Source of the DNA: CBDDEC01 sp965226785
GTDB lineage: Bacteria > Chloroflexota > Dehalococcoidia > UBA2979
Assembly (NCBI GenBank): GCA_965226785.1
Contig: CBDDEC010000004.1
Location: forward strand, 1,178,001 to 1,242,000
Length of the DNA stretch: 64,000 bases
Reading direction: 5' to 3'
Below the pieces are notes generated by a model that did not search any database, was not told the DNA's origin, and saw only the letters and a list, made by a program, of their open reading frames with translations. Of the stretch, positions 9,980 to 18,370 are shown piece after piece (positions within the stretch are counted from its first letter, which is position 1; each line of letters opens with the position of its first letter). The translations under genes were made by a program, and so were the position numbers.

Positions 9980-10881
9980 TGGCGCGTGCCCGTGTCGGCA
10001 GTGGGGTCGAGCTCGACTACACCGTGACGGGCCGCGAAGACGGCGTGCCACTGCTCTTCATCCACGGCGGATACGGCGGGCCCGCGACGACGATCTTCGG
10101 CGCCGCGACCGCCCTCGAGGGCGTGTTCGGCGACGAGGTGCGCCTGATTCGCTACTCCCGTCGCAACGCCGGTGCGTCCGAGTACGTGCTCAGCGAGTTC
10201 GACCTGCCGGACATCGCCACCGACGCCGCCGGCCTGCTGGACCACCTCGAAGTCGAGCGTGCGATCGTCGTCGGCTCCTCGGCCGGCGGCCCCGTCGCCC
10301 TCGAGTTCGCGCTAACGTGGCCGGAGCGCGTGATCGCGCTCGGTCTCCCGAACACGGGGCCGGCGATCATGTGCGAAGCGCCCGAGGGCCTGCCCGACGA
10401 ACCGCCGCCCAGCGTCCGCGCGCGTCTCGACGAGGTGGCACACCGCATGAGCATCGTTCGGGACGTCGAGACGCGCGGCGTTGAGGCGGCGTTCGACGAC
10501 CGGGCTGAGCGGATCCGCCACGAAGCGCAGCAGTCGGCCGAGAATATCGCTCGCATACGGGGTGTCGATGAAGCCGAACTGACGCAGCGCCTCGCCGAAA
10601 CCTCGGACGAGGAGCTGGCGTGGCTCTGGTACGGCAGCATCCTCAACTGGCGCGCCACCGCGGAGCACGACCATTGGTCGCGCCTTGGCACGATCGAGGC
10701 GACGACGATCGTCATCCACGGCGACGCCGACGCGGTCGTGCCCTTCGAGTATGGCGAGATGTTGCGCGACGGCATCCCGAACGCCGAGTTCCACCGCATC
10801 GCGGACGCACCGCACGGCATTACGCAGCACCCGGAGGCGCAGTCCATCCTCCGCGACTGGGTGGCGCGGGTCACCGGCTAG
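9979..10881 (+). CDS. Alpha/beta hydrolase fold protein
   Basis: A 300-residue single-domain alpha/beta hydrolase. The oxyanion region is LLFIHGGYGGP, the nucleophile elbow is VVGSSAGGPVAL (Ser near residue 100), the acid lies in IHGDADAVVPFEYG and the histidine in DAPHGITQHP, so the triad is complete. Substrate is unknown; family members include esterases, lipases, haloperoxidases and C-C hydrolases. The ATG overlaps the topA TGA (TGATG), so translation is coupled to topA although no functional link is evident. The frame extends upstream into topA, but that part is antisense-like noise and not coding. Confidence 0.9.
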   Translation: MARARVGSGVELDYTVTGREDGVPLLFIHGGYGGPATTIFGAATALEGVFGDEVRLIRYSRRNAGASEYVLSEFDLPDIATDAAGLLDHLEVERAIVVGSSAGGPVALEFALTWPERVIALGLPNTGPAIMCEAPEGLPDEPPPSVRARLDEVAHRMSIVRDVETRGVEAAFDDRAERIRHEAQQSAENIARIRGVDEAELTQRLAETSDEELAWLWYGSILNWRATAEHDHWSRLGTIEATTIVIHGDADAVVPFEYGEMLRDGIPNAEFHRIADAPHGITQHPEAQSILRDWVARVTG

Positions 10882-10936
10882 CGGCTAGCCTTTATGTGAA
10901 CTCCGGGCGGGGTATCCGGGGTCGACCATCACCTCA

Positions 10937-11974
10937 GTGCCAGCCGAAACGCCGCCAGCGCCGACGCAGCAAGACGCCGCGCAGGCCCTCGACGCCTACC
11001 TCGCGCATCTGACCGAGGTGAAGCGGCGCTCGCCGCACACCGTGCGCAATTACCGCACCGACCTGGCCGACTTCCTCGCGTTCCTCGAAGAGATGCGCCG
11101 CGACTATCGCGACGCCGGTCGCGAGGACGGCCGCGCCTACCTCGGCGCGTTGCGCATCCGCGACCTGTCCGAGGCCTCGGTGCGACGTCGAGCCGTGACC
11201 ATCGCCGGCTTCTACCGCTGGCTCGATCGGGAGGGCTACGAGTTGCAGGCGCGGCCCGGCGACTCGATGCTGCGCCTGCGCTACCCGAAGGTGACGAAGC
11301 GCCTGCCGCGCTACCTCAGCCAGCAAGACGCTGAATCGCTGGTCGAAGCGCCCGAGGACGAGACTCCCTTCGGGCTCCGCGATCGCGCGATCCTCGAGCT
11401 GCTCTATGGGGCGGGCTTGCGGGTGAGCGAGTTGGTCGGCCTCGATGGCCTGGACATCGACCTGGCGAACCGCCAGGCGCGTGTGCTGGGCAAGGGTGGA
11501 CACGAACGCGTGGCGCTGTTCGGTGATCTGGCCGCCGATGCGCTGCACCGTTACCTCGAGGATGGCCGGCCGGAGCTCGCTGCCGGCGTCGAGGCCGCAC
11601 TGTTCCTCAATCGCTCAGGCGGCCGGCTCTCGGCGCGATCGGTGCAGACGATCGTGCGCCGGATGGGTATGCAGGCGGGCATCGCACAGCGCGTTCACCC
11701 GCACCTGCTGCGACACAGCTTCGCCACGCATATGCTGGAGGGCGACGCCGACCTGCGGGTCGTCCAGCACCTGCTGGGACACGCATCGGCTGACACGACG
11801 CAGATCTACACCTCGGTCGCGCAGCGTCGCAGCGCGGAACTCGTCGGCAACGCCCTCGAGCGTGCGCGGGAGGCCGAGGCGGCGACGCCCAGGCGGCGTT
11901 TCGGTCGCGAGGCCGATGGGGGCAACGATGCGGGTCCTGGTGCTGAACGGACCGAACCTCAACCTCCTCGGTGA
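10937..11974 (+). CDS. Tyrosine recombinase XerC/XerD
   Basis: Site-specific recombinase, probably resolving chromosome dimers at dif with a partner or alone. The N-terminal SAM-like core-binding domain (residues about 10-105) starts YLAHLTEVKRRSPHTVRNY. The catalytic domain has all conserved residues: Arg in GAGLRVSEL, Lys in LGKGGHER, His-x-x-Arg in HLLRHSFATH, His in LLGHAS, and the nucleophilic Tyr in TQIYTSV. The GTG start lacks a strong ribosome site. The 3' end continues about 30 residues past the catalytic domain, with a low-complexity tail overlapping aroQ by 47 bp. It follows dprA-topA as in many bacteria; XerC versus XerD cannot be decided here. Confidence 0.93.
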   Translation: MPAETPPAPTQQDAAQALDAYLAHLTEVKRRSPHTVRNYRTDLADFLAFLEEMRRDYRDAGREDGRAYLGALRIRDLSEASVRRRAVTIAGFYRWLDREGYELQARPGDSMLRLRYPKVTKRLPRYLSQQDAESLVEAPEDETPFGLRDRAILELLYGAGLRVSELVGLDGLDIDLANRQARVLGKGGHERVALFGDLAADALHRYLEDGRPELAAGVEAALFLNRSGGRLSARSVQTIVRRMGMQAGIAQRVHPHLLRHSFATHMLEGDADLRVVQHLLGHASADTTQIYTSVAQRRSAELVGNALERAREAEAATPRRRFGREADGGNDAGPGAERTEPQPPR

Positions 11975-12368
11975 GCGCGAGACCGGCATCTACGGCGACG
12001 AAACGCTCGATCGAGTCAACGACCGCCTCCGCGCCCGCGCCGGCGAACTCGGCATCGACGTCGCGTTCGAACAGTCCAACCACGAGGGCACGCTGATCGA
12101 CCTCATCCAGTCGCACCGCGACTGGGATGCCATGATCCTCAACGCCGCGGGGTACACCCACACCTCGGTCGCCATCGCCGACGCCATCGCCGGTGCCGCC
12201 TTGCCGACCGTCGAGGTCCACATCTCGAACGTCTACGAGCGCGAGGCGTTTCGCCATCACAGCTACATCGAGGCTGTGGCCATGTTGACGATCGTCGGGC
12301 ACGGCACCGACGGCTACATCGAAGCGCTCGATGCGATCCATGAGCGCCTCGGCGGGAGCGATACATGA
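11928..12368 (+). CDS. aroQ: Type II 3-dehydroquinate dehydratase
   Basis: Third step of the shikimate pathway, 3-dehydroquinate to 3-dehydroshikimate. The family hallmarks are present: VLNGPNLNLLGERETGIYG at the N-terminus (lid Tyr), FEQSNHEGTLID, the NAAGYTHTSVAI stretch and EVHISNVYEREAFRHHS. 146 residues, the expected size for the dodecameric class. The ATG at 11928 is preferred because GGGGG sits 6 nt upstream; ATG 11916 is an in-frame alternative. It overlaps the xer gene and, by 4 bp, the peptidase, forming one operon. aroQ next to Xaa-Pro peptidase and efp is a recurrent bacterial arrangement. Confidence 0.97.
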   Translation: MRVLVLNGPNLNLLGERETGIYGDETLDRVNDRLRARAGELGIDVAFEQSNHEGTLIDLIQSHRDWDAMILNAAGYTHTSVAIADAIAGAALPTVEVHISNVYEREAFRHHSYIEAVAMLTIVGHGTDGYIEALDAIHERLGGSDT

Positions 12369-13450
12369 GCAGCGTCGCCCGCATCGACCGCCTGCGCGCC
12401 CGCTTCGATGAACTGGGCATCGACGCTCTGCTCGTGACGACGCCATCGAACCGACGTTGGATCGCCGGCTTCACCGGCAGTGCCGGTGTCGCGCTCGTCA
12501 CGCGCGAGGCGGCGCGCTTTGCAACCGACTCGCGCTACTGGGAGCAGGTCGGACGCGAGTGCCCCGAATATGAGCTGGTGCAAGTCGCGGGCGCGACCAC
12601 CGGCGCAGCGCCGACCATTCTTGAGGCCACGGGCGGCCTCCGCGTTGGCTTCGAGCCGTCCGGTATGACCGTCGCGGAGCACGAGGTGTGGCAGCGCGCG
12701 GTCGCGGACCTTGAGGGGGCATCCCGTCCGACGCTGGTGGCCGCGCCGCGTGCGATCGAGGACCTGCGGATGGTCAAAGAACCTGACGAGCTCGACGCGT
12801 TGACACGTGCCGTGCTGCTGGGCGATGACGCCTGCCGCCAGGCGATGGATACGATCGAGCCGGGGATGACCGAGCAGGACGTGGCGTGGGCGATCCAGAC
12901 CTACGCGATGACTCACGGCGCGGACGACCTCTCGTTCGGCACCATCGTGGCCGGCGGCGCACACGGCGCGCTGCCGCACTGGCGCGCCTCGGACGCCCCG
13001 CTCGAGGCCGGTACGGGGGTCGTGATCGACATGGGCGTGATCGTCGACGGTTACTGCAGCGACCTCACGCGCACCGTCTTTCTCGGCGAGCCGGACGACG
13101 AGTTCCGCCGCGTCTACCACACCGTTCTCGAGGCGCAGGTCACCGCCGAGGAGCAGATCGAGGCCGGCATGCCAGGGCTCGAGGGGCACCGCATCGCCGC
13201 CGATGTGATGGCGGCGGCCGGCCACGCTGAGCACTTCGGCCATGGTCTCGGCCACGGTGTCGGGCTGGACATCCACGAGGATCCTCGGCTGGCACCGACC
13301 TCGGATCAGGTTCTCGAGGATGGACATGTAGTCACCGTCGAGCCGGGGATCTACATTCCGGGCTGGGGAGGCGTGCGCATCGAAGATCAGTGTGTGATGG
13401 AGGCCGGCCGCTTGCGGCCTATCTCCACCGCACCGAAGCTCGATCTCTGA
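12365..13450 (+). CDS. pepQ: Xaa-Pro aminopeptidase/dipeptidase (M24B)
   Basis: Metallopeptidase cleaving N-terminal residues before proline. The N-terminal creatinase-like domain (residues 1-125, TTPSNRRWIAGFTGSAG) is followed by the pita-bread M24 domain (about 130-355). Its metal ligands fall in VVIDMGVIVDGYCSDLTRT (two Asp), HGLGHGVGLDIHE (His), TVEPGIYIPGWGGVRIED (Glu) and the final Glu in the same stretch. 361 residues, standard length. The ATG overlaps the aroQ stop (ATGA). The symbol pepQ is a convention; whether it acts on dipeptides or longer peptides is not resolved. Confidence 0.94.
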   Translation: MSSVARIDRLRARFDELGIDALLVTTPSNRRWIAGFTGSAGVALVTREAARFATDSRYWEQVGRECPEYELVQVAGATTGAAPTILEATGGLRVGFEPSGMTVAEHEVWQRAVADLEGASRPTLVAAPRAIEDLRMVKEPDELDALTRAVLLGDDACRQAMDTIEPGMTEQDVAWAIQTYAMTHGADDLSFGTIVAGGAHGALPHWRASDAPLEAGTGVVIDMGVIVDGYCSDLTRTVFLGEPDDEFRRVYHTVLEAQVTAEEQIEAGMPGLEGHRIAADVMAAAGHAEHFGHGLGHGVGLDIHEDPRLAPTSDQVLEDGHVVTVEPGIYIPGWGGVRIEDQCVMEAGRLRPISTAPKLDL

Positions 13451-13511
13451 AATCTCCCGCTGACTCAACGGGCCGAACGCCGGACCCGCTGTTGCACTGA
13501 AGGATGGGCGT

Positions 13512-14075
13512 GTGATTGGTACCTCCGACCTGAAGAAGGGCATCTCCGTCGAGGTCGACGGCACGCTCTACCAGGTGATCGACGTGCACCATGTGAAGAC
13601 GAAGAAGTCAGCCGTCTACCACGTCAAACTGCGCGACCTTCGAGGCGGCCACACCGTCGAGAAGTCCTTCAACGCCGGCGCGAAGCTGGCCACCGCGCGC
13701 GTCGAGCGGCGGCAGATGCAGTATCTCTACGGCGACGCCGACCGCCACACCTTCATGAACACCGAGACCTACGACCAGGTCGAAGTGCCGTCGGGGATCC
13801 TCGGCGATGCGCTGAGCTACATCACCGAGAGCGCCATCGTCCAGCTCGTATTGTTCGGCGAAGAGGCGCTCAGCATCGAGCTGCCGGCCGCCGTCGAGCT
13901 GACGATCACGCAGTCCGACCCGGGCGTGAAAGGCGACACAGCCACCGGTGCGACCAAGCCGGCGACGGTCGAGACGGGCCTCGTAGTGGCTGTGCCGCTG
14001 TTCATGAACCAGGGTGACACCATCAAGGTCTCGACCTCGACCGGCGAATACCTCGAACGGACCGCCACCGCCTAA
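13512..14075 (+). CDS. efp: Translation elongation factor P
   Basis: Binds between the P and E sites of the ribosome and relieves stalling at polyproline. All three domains are present over 187 residues: the KOW-like domain I (GTSDLKKGISVEVDG), the OB domain II (ERRQMQYLYGD) and domain III ending GEYLERT. The start is GTG. The domain I loop that carries the modified Lys or Arg is unusual: where most EF-Ps read HVKPGKG, this one reads HHVKTKKSAVYHVK. The central Lys is kept but the Pro and both Gly residues are lost. No modifying enzyme (EpmA/B, EarP, YmfI) is seen in the window. It lies in the aroQ-pepQ-efp-xseAB cluster. Confidence 0.96.
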   Translation: MIGTSDLKKGISVEVDGTLYQVIDVHHVKTKKSAVYHVKLRDLRGGHTVEKSFNAGAKLATARVERRQMQYLYGDADRHTFMNTETYDQVEVPSGILGDALSYITESAIVQLVLFGEEALSIELPAAVELTITQSDPGVKGDTATGATKPATVETGLVVAVPLFMNQGDTIKVSTSTGEYLERTATA

Positions 14076-14106
14076 GCGGCGTCGAGAGGACCGAGCCGGG
14101 CGACGC

Positions 14107-14137
<31 letters not shown>

Positions 14138-14148
14138 AGCGCGCAGCG

Positions 14149-15354
14149 ATGCCACCCGAAGTCCGCGCCGTCTGGCAGGTCGTTCGCTATCTGCGGCAGC
14201 TCGTCGAGGCTGACCCAGCGCTCTCCGATCTCTGGATCGGCGGCGAGGTCTCCAACCTGACGCTCGCGGCGTCCGGGCACATGTACTTCACGCTGAAAGA
14301 CCAGGGCACCCAGCTGCGCTGCGTCTTCTTCCGCGGTAACAACGTCAACCAGCGCGATCGCGTCGCCGAGGGTGCGGCGATCGTCGTGCACGGCAACGCA
14401 TCCGTGTACGAGGGCCGTGGCGAGTTGCAGTTCAACGTGGACTTCGTCCAGCCCGCCGGGACCGGCGCGCTGCAGGCCGAGTTCGAGCGGCGCAAGGCGC
14501 AGTTCGCGGAGGAGGGGCTGTTCGCGGAGGAGCGCAAGCGACCGCTGCCGCGCTTCCCACGACGGATCGGCGTCGTGACTTCAGCGGGGGGCGCGGCGTT
14601 CCACGACATCCAGTCCGTGCTCGAGCGACGCTGGCCGATGGCGACCATCGTGTTCCGCCCAGTGCAGGTGCAAGGCGACGAGGCGGCGGTCGACATCGCC
14701 GAGGGGATTCGTGACATCGCGCCCCTGGACCAGCCCGAGGCGTGGCCGGAGCTGCTGATCGTCGGCCGCGGCGGCGGGTCTGCCGAGGATCTCTGGTCAT
14801 TCAGCGAAGAACCGGTCGTGCGAGCAGTGTTTGGCGCTCCCGTCCCGGTGATCTCGGCCGTGGGGCACGAGACCGACACCTCGCTCGCCGACCTCGCCGC
14901 CGACGTGCGCGCCCCCACCCCCTCCGCGGCGGCGGAGCTGGCTGTGCCGGACCGTGCCGAGGTCAGTCGCGCGATCGGCGAGCTGCAACACCGCGCCGAG
15001 GTGCGACTGACACGTGCGGTGGCCGCCGCGAACGAGCGCGTCGACGGCCAGCGCCGCACGCTGGCTCAACGGCTGCCCGACCTCGTCACGCTGCGCCAGC
15101 GCCTCGACGCGCGCCGCTCGTCGATCCACGGAGCGGTCGCCGGCAGCATCGTCGCGGCGCGCAGTCGAGCGGCGACGCTCACACGGCAACTCCAAACGCT
15201 CTCGCCCGAGGCGACGCTGGGCCGCGGCTATGCAGTCGTGACCGACGCACACGGGCAGCCGGTGCCTCGCGCTGACGGCGTTCGCACCGCCGACCGCGTG
15301 CGCATCGCCTGGCAGGACGGCGGCCGGGACGCGCGTGTAGAGTCGGACATATGA
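14149..15354 (+). CDS. xseA: Exodeoxyribonuclease VII large subunit
   Basis: Catalytic subunit of ExoVII, which degrades single-stranded DNA to acid-soluble oligonucleotides. The N-terminal OB domain (residues about 10-105) includes LWIGGEVSNLTLAASGHMYFTLKD. The catalytic domain has RIGVVTSAGGAAFHDI, LLIVGRGGGSAEDLWSFSEEPVVRA and SAVGHETDTSLADLAADVRAPTPSAAAE, which contain the conserved His and Asp residues. A coiled segment and GYAVVTDAHGQPV close the protein. The ATG at 14149 has GGAGCG upstream, just after the 29-G tract; 401 residues. The frame runs upstream through the tract, but that part is not family sequence. Confidence 0.95.
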   Translation: MPPEVRAVWQVVRYLRQLVEADPALSDLWIGGEVSNLTLAASGHMYFTLKDQGTQLRCVFFRGNNVNQRDRVAEGAAIVVHGNASVYEGRGELQFNVDFVQPAGTGALQAEFERRKAQFAEEGLFAEERKRPLPRFPRRIGVVTSAGGAAFHDIQSVLERRWPMATIVFRPVQVQGDEAAVDIAEGIRDIAPLDQPEAWPELLIVGRGGGSAEDLWSFSEEPVVRAVFGAPVPVISAVGHETDTSLADLAADVRAPTPSAAAELAVPDRAEVSRAIGELQHRAEVRLTRAVAAANERVDGQRRTLAQRLPDLVTLRQRLDARRSSIHGAVAGSIVAARSRAATLTRQLQTLSPEATLGRGYAVVTDAHGQPVPRADGVRTADRVRIAWQDGGRDARVESDI

Positions 15355-15593
15355 CCGCCACCGCAGACGATCCGGCAACGAGTGACGACGCCGGCGCCGA
15401 AGATGACGGCTTCGAAGCGCTCTATACGAGGCTCGAAGCGGTCGCCGCGCGCCTCGAGGGGGGCGACCTGACACTCGAGCAGTCGGTCGCGCTCTACGAG
15501 GAAGGCATGACGCTGGCTGAGCGCTGCCAGACGCAGCTCGCCGACATCGAGCAGCGCATTGAGCAGCTGCGCCAGGGCGCCGCCGGGCAGTGA
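15351..15593 (+). CDS. xseB: Exodeoxyribonuclease VII small subunit
   Basis: Small helical-hairpin partner of XseA. Of 80 residues, the first 20 are an acidic, disordered lead (ADDPATSDDAGAEDDG). They are followed by the family core: FEALYTRLEAVAARLEGGDLTLEQSVALYEEGM, LAERCQTQL and IEQRIEQLRQG. Its ATG overlaps the xseA stop by 4 bp, the near-universal arrangement for these two subunits. A TAGAGT hexamer 7 nt before the ATG could also permit independent leaderless expression, though within a coding region this may be chance. Confidence 0.94.
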   Translation: MTATADDPATSDDAGAEDDGFEALYTRLEAVAARLEGGDLTLEQSVALYEEGMTLAERCQTQLADIEQRIEQLRQGAAGQ

Positions 15594-15617
15594 CCGTTCA
15601 CCAGTGACCACGTCCCC

Positions 15618-16451
15618 GTGACACTCCGCATCGGCTGGTTCACCACCGCCCGTGGCGCCGGCTCCCGCGGCATGTACGAAGCGGTTCGAAGCGCCATCGA
15701 CGGCGGCTCGCTGGATGCCCAGATCGCTTATGTCTTCTGCAACCGGGAGCCCGGTGAGAGCACCGAGACCGACGCCTTCCTCGACGGCGTGCGGGCGCGC
15801 GGTGACGAGGTGCGGACGCTCTCGTCGGTGAGTTTTCGCCGCTCGGTCGGCGGGGAGCGTTCGAGGCCCGGCGAGCCGCTGCCGTCGTGGCGCGTGGCGT
15901 TCGATGCCCGGGTCGCAGCGCTCCTCGATGACCGGCCGATCGACATCGGTGTGCTGGCCGGGTACATGCTGATCTTCACTGCGCCGTTCGTGGGGGCGCA
16001 TCCGATCCTGAATCTGCACCCGGCGCTGCCGACCGGGCCGATCGGTACCTGGCGCGAGGTGAACCGCGAACTGATCCGTACTCATGCCGAGGAGAGCGGC
16101 GTGATGGTGCACCTCGCGATCCCGGAGGTCGATGAGGGGCCGGTTGCCGCCTTCTGCCGTTACTCGCTCCGCGGCCCGGAGTTCGATCCACTCTGGGGTG
16201 CGCTCCCGGACCCCTCGGCGATGAGCGACGACGAACTGGAGGGCAGCGAGCTGTTCGCGCGCATCAGGGCGACCGGAGTTTCGTACGAGCAGCCGTTCCT
16301 GGTCGCCGCGTTGGGCGCGTTCGCCGACGGTCGCGTGCACGCAAAGGGGGCGCAACTCTTGGACGCTGCAGGCGTCCCGGTCGACGCGGTCGATGTCTCG
16401 GACAATGTCGAGCAGCGGTTGGCGCTGGCGGCGGCTGACGCCGAAGCGTAG
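15618..16451 (+). CDS. PurN-like formyltransferase family protein
   Basis: A 277-residue protein of the formyl-transferase N-terminal fold (GAR transformylase family). The N-terminus LRIGWFTTARGAGSRGMYEAV is Rossmann-like. The catalytic Asn-x-His appears in ILNLHPALP, and the catalytic Asp likely in AIPEVDEGPVAAFCRY. It is longer than PurN (about 200-215), with an extra acidic segment after residue 190 and a C-terminal extension ending in a strand region (GAQLLDAAGVPVDAVDVS). It could be a true purine-pathway enzyme or a sugar-nucleotide formyltransferase; no pur genes are adjacent. The GTG start lies 24 bp after xseB. Confidence 0.8.
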   Translation: MTLRIGWFTTARGAGSRGMYEAVRSAIDGGSLDAQIAYVFCNREPGESTETDAFLDGVRARGDEVRTLSSVSFRRSVGGERSRPGEPLPSWRVAFDARVAALLDDRPIDIGVLAGYMLIFTAPFVGAHPILNLHPALPTGPIGTWREVNRELIRTHAEESGVMVHLAIPEVDEGPVAAFCRYSLRGPEFDPLWGALPDPSAMSDDELEGSELFARIRATGVSYEQPFLVAALGAFADGRVHAKGAQLLDAAGVPVDAVDVSDNVEQRLALAAADAEA

Positions 16452-16500
16452 GCTGCGACGACCCGTTTCCCCGAGAACTCGTCCGAGTGGGGAGGTCAAT

Positions 16501-16815
16501 GTGACCGACCGAACCGACGCGAACAACTCTGAGCAGCTGCCCGAGCCGGCGATTCCGCGTCGGCGGGCGCTGCAGCTCTCGAGAAGCCGCCTTCGCGTGG
16601 CCTCGCTACGCGCGCTGGCGCGTCGGGCGCTGCCGGTCGTGGCAAGCGTCGCGACGGCCGCGATGGCAACCATTGCCGCGGAGCGGGCGCTCGCACGCGC
16701 CGTCACCCGGGTCGTGCCGCGCGAGGCGACCCCACCGGCAGCGATCGCCACCAGGCGCCGACGCATCGTCGTGACCGAGCGGATCCAGATCGAGCGCTAC
16801 CGGGTCCGCCGCTAA
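16501..16815 (+). CDS. Small Ala/Arg-rich hypothetical membrane-associated protein
   Basis: 104 residues from a GTG start with an excellent ribosome site (GGGGAGGT, 5 nt upstream). No family recognised. A polar Pro-rich N-terminus (residues 1-20) is followed by an Arg-rich segment, one short hydrophobic stretch (LPVVASVATAAMATIAAE, about 47-64) that could be a membrane helix, and a very basic C-terminus (ATRRRRIVVTERIQIERYRVRR-like). It sits between the formyltransferase and rluB, all on one strand with gaps under 60 bp. The strong Shine-Dalgarno and open frame argue that it is real; function unknown. Confidence 0.65.
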   Translation: MTDRTDANNSEQLPEPAIPRRRALQLSRSRLRVASLRALARRALPVVASVATAAMATIAAERALARAVTRVVPREATPPAAIATRRRRIVVTERIQIERYRVRR

Positions 16816-16830
16816 CCCGCGTCGAGCGCT

Positions 16831-17571
16831 GTGAGCTCTGAGCGTCTACAGAAGCTGATCGCTTCCGCCGGCATCGCCTCGCGACGAGCCGCCGAGGACC
16901 TGATCCGCGATGGTCGCGTCCGAGTGGATGGCCAGACCGCAAGCCTCGGGCAGCGCGCAGATCCCTCGGCGCAAGTCGTTACCGTCGATGGACGGCGAGT
17001 GGAACCGCCCGAGGTGCACCGCACGCTGATGCTGAACAAGCCCGAGGGAGTCATCGTCACGCGGCGCGACGATCGAGGCCGCCAGACGGTCTACGACCTC
17101 CTCGACGAGCCAGCGGCGAACCTGCGGTATGCGGGGCGGCTCGACCGCGACAGCTCGGGACTGCTGCTGTTCACCACCGACGGGCAGCTCCAACACCGCA
17201 TCACCCATCCTCGCTACGAGCTGGCGAAGGTCTATGAGGCCACGCTCGACGCCCAGCCCTCAAGCGAGGTGATCGAGGCGCTGCGGCGGGGGATCGCGCT
17301 CTCGGATGGGCCGACCGCCTCCGCGTTCGTCAGGCCGCTGGTCGCCGATCGCGGACGCCCGCGCCTCGAGGTGACGATCCACGAGGGGCGCAATCGCCAG
17401 GTGCGCCGCATGCTCGAGGCCGTCGGCCACCGGGTCGTTCGGCTGCGACGCACGGCGATCGGTCCAGTCCGCCTCGGACGGGTGCCGAGCCGTGGTTCGC
17501 GTGAGCTGAGCGCGAACGAACTCGAACGCCTGCGCACCGCCGTGGGGCTCGACGGCCGGCGCGGCCGCTAG
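16831..17571 (+). CDS. rluB: 23S/16S rRNA pseudouridine synthase, RsuA/RluB family
   Basis: Isomerises specific uridines in rRNA. An N-terminal S4 RNA-binding domain (residues 1-60: SERLQKLIASAGIASRRAAEDLIRDGRVRVDG) precedes the synthase domain, which has LNKPEGVIVT, the catalytic Asp motif RYAGRLDRDSSGLLLFTTDG, and HEGRNRQVRRMLEAVGH. Length 246 is standard. The GTG start lies 15 bp after the preceding gene. rluB followed by cmk is a common bacterial neighbourhood. RluB is the likely paralogue by context, but RsuA or RluE/F specificity cannot be excluded. Confidence 0.93.
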   Translation: MSSERLQKLIASAGIASRRAAEDLIRDGRVRVDGQTASLGQRADPSAQVVTVDGRRVEPPEVHRTLMLNKPEGVIVTRRDDRGRQTVYDLLDEPAANLRYAGRLDRDSSGLLLFTTDGQLQHRITHPRYELAKVYEATLDAQPSSEVIEALRRGIALSDGPTASAFVRPLVADRGRPRLEVTIHEGRNRQVRRMLEAVGHRVVRLRRTAIGPVRLGRVPSRGSRELSANELERLRTAVGLDGRRGR

Positions 17572-17633
17572 ACCCAGCGATCGGACGCTCGATATCATCG
17601 GATCACCACGGCGGCCACGGAGGGCTCTCGCCT

Positions 17634-18347
17634 ATCTCGGACGACTCGCTTCTGCGTTGTATCGCCATCGATGGCCCGACCGCCGCTGGTAAGAGCGTCG
17701 TCGGCCGCGTCCTGGCTGACCGGCTCGAGCTCGGCTTCTTCGACACCGGCCTCATGTACCGCGCCTGCACACTCGCGGTGCAGCGCTCAAACGGCGATCC
17801 AGAGGACGCTGAGGCGGTCACCGACCTCGTGCGCTCGCTCGACCTCGACATGCGCTGGCCCACGCCGACCGATCCGCACGTGCTCCTTGCGGAGGAGGAC
17901 GTGACCGCGCTGCTGCGCGAGCCGGAGATCGAGAAGGCGGTCTCGCTGGTGTCCAGGATCCCCCAGGTGCGCGACGAACTGGTGCGCCGCCAGCGGGCGA
18001 TCGCGGCCCGCGAACCGGTGGTGATGGCCGGGCGCGACATCGGCACGCGCGTCCTCGTGGAGGCCCGAACCAAGGTCTTCCTCGACGCTTCGGCCGAAAC
18101 ACGCTCCCGCCGACGACTGGGCGAGGAACTCGACGCCCGCCGCGACACGACGTTCGAGCGGGTCCTCGAGGAGACGCGGCGTCGCGACGACCTGGACGAC
18201 ACCGGCCAGCGCGCCATTCGCCGCGAGCAAGCGGCCGCTGATGCGCTCGTCATCGACACGGACGCGCTCGGCATCGACCAGGTCGTCGATCGCTGCGTCG
18301 AGGCCTATGAAGCCGCGAACGGCGGGGAGGGGAACCGGGAGGCGTAA
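17634..18347 (+). CDS. cmk: Cytidylate kinase, apparently starting at an AUC codon
   Basis: Phosphorylates CMP/dCMP with ATP. The P-loop IAIDGPTAAGKSVVGRVLA, the substrate region FFDTGLMYRACTLA, and AGRDIGTRVLVEARTKVFLDAS are all canonical. No ATG, GTG or TTG occurs in this frame between the upstream stop at 17502 and ATG 17754, which lies past the P-loop and so cannot be the true start. A GGAGG at 17619-17623 is followed 10 nt later by ATC (17634), giving the natural N-terminus SDDSLLRCIAIDGP and 237 residues. CTG 17652 is a weaker alternative. A sequence error in the start codon is also possible. Confidence 0.88.
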   Translation: MSDDSLLRCIAIDGPTAAGKSVVGRVLADRLELGFFDTGLMYRACTLAVQRSNGDPEDAEAVTDLVRSLDLDMRWPTPTDPHVLLAEEDVTALLREPEIEKAVSLVSRIPQVRDELVRRQRAIAAREPVVMAGRDIGTRVLVEARTKVFLDASAETRSRRRLGEELDARRDTTFERVLEETRRRDDLDDTGQRAIRREQAAADALVIDTDALGIDQVVDRCVEAYEAANGGEGNREA

Positions 18348-18370
18348 GCTCCCCGCAGGACGGAGCCCGG

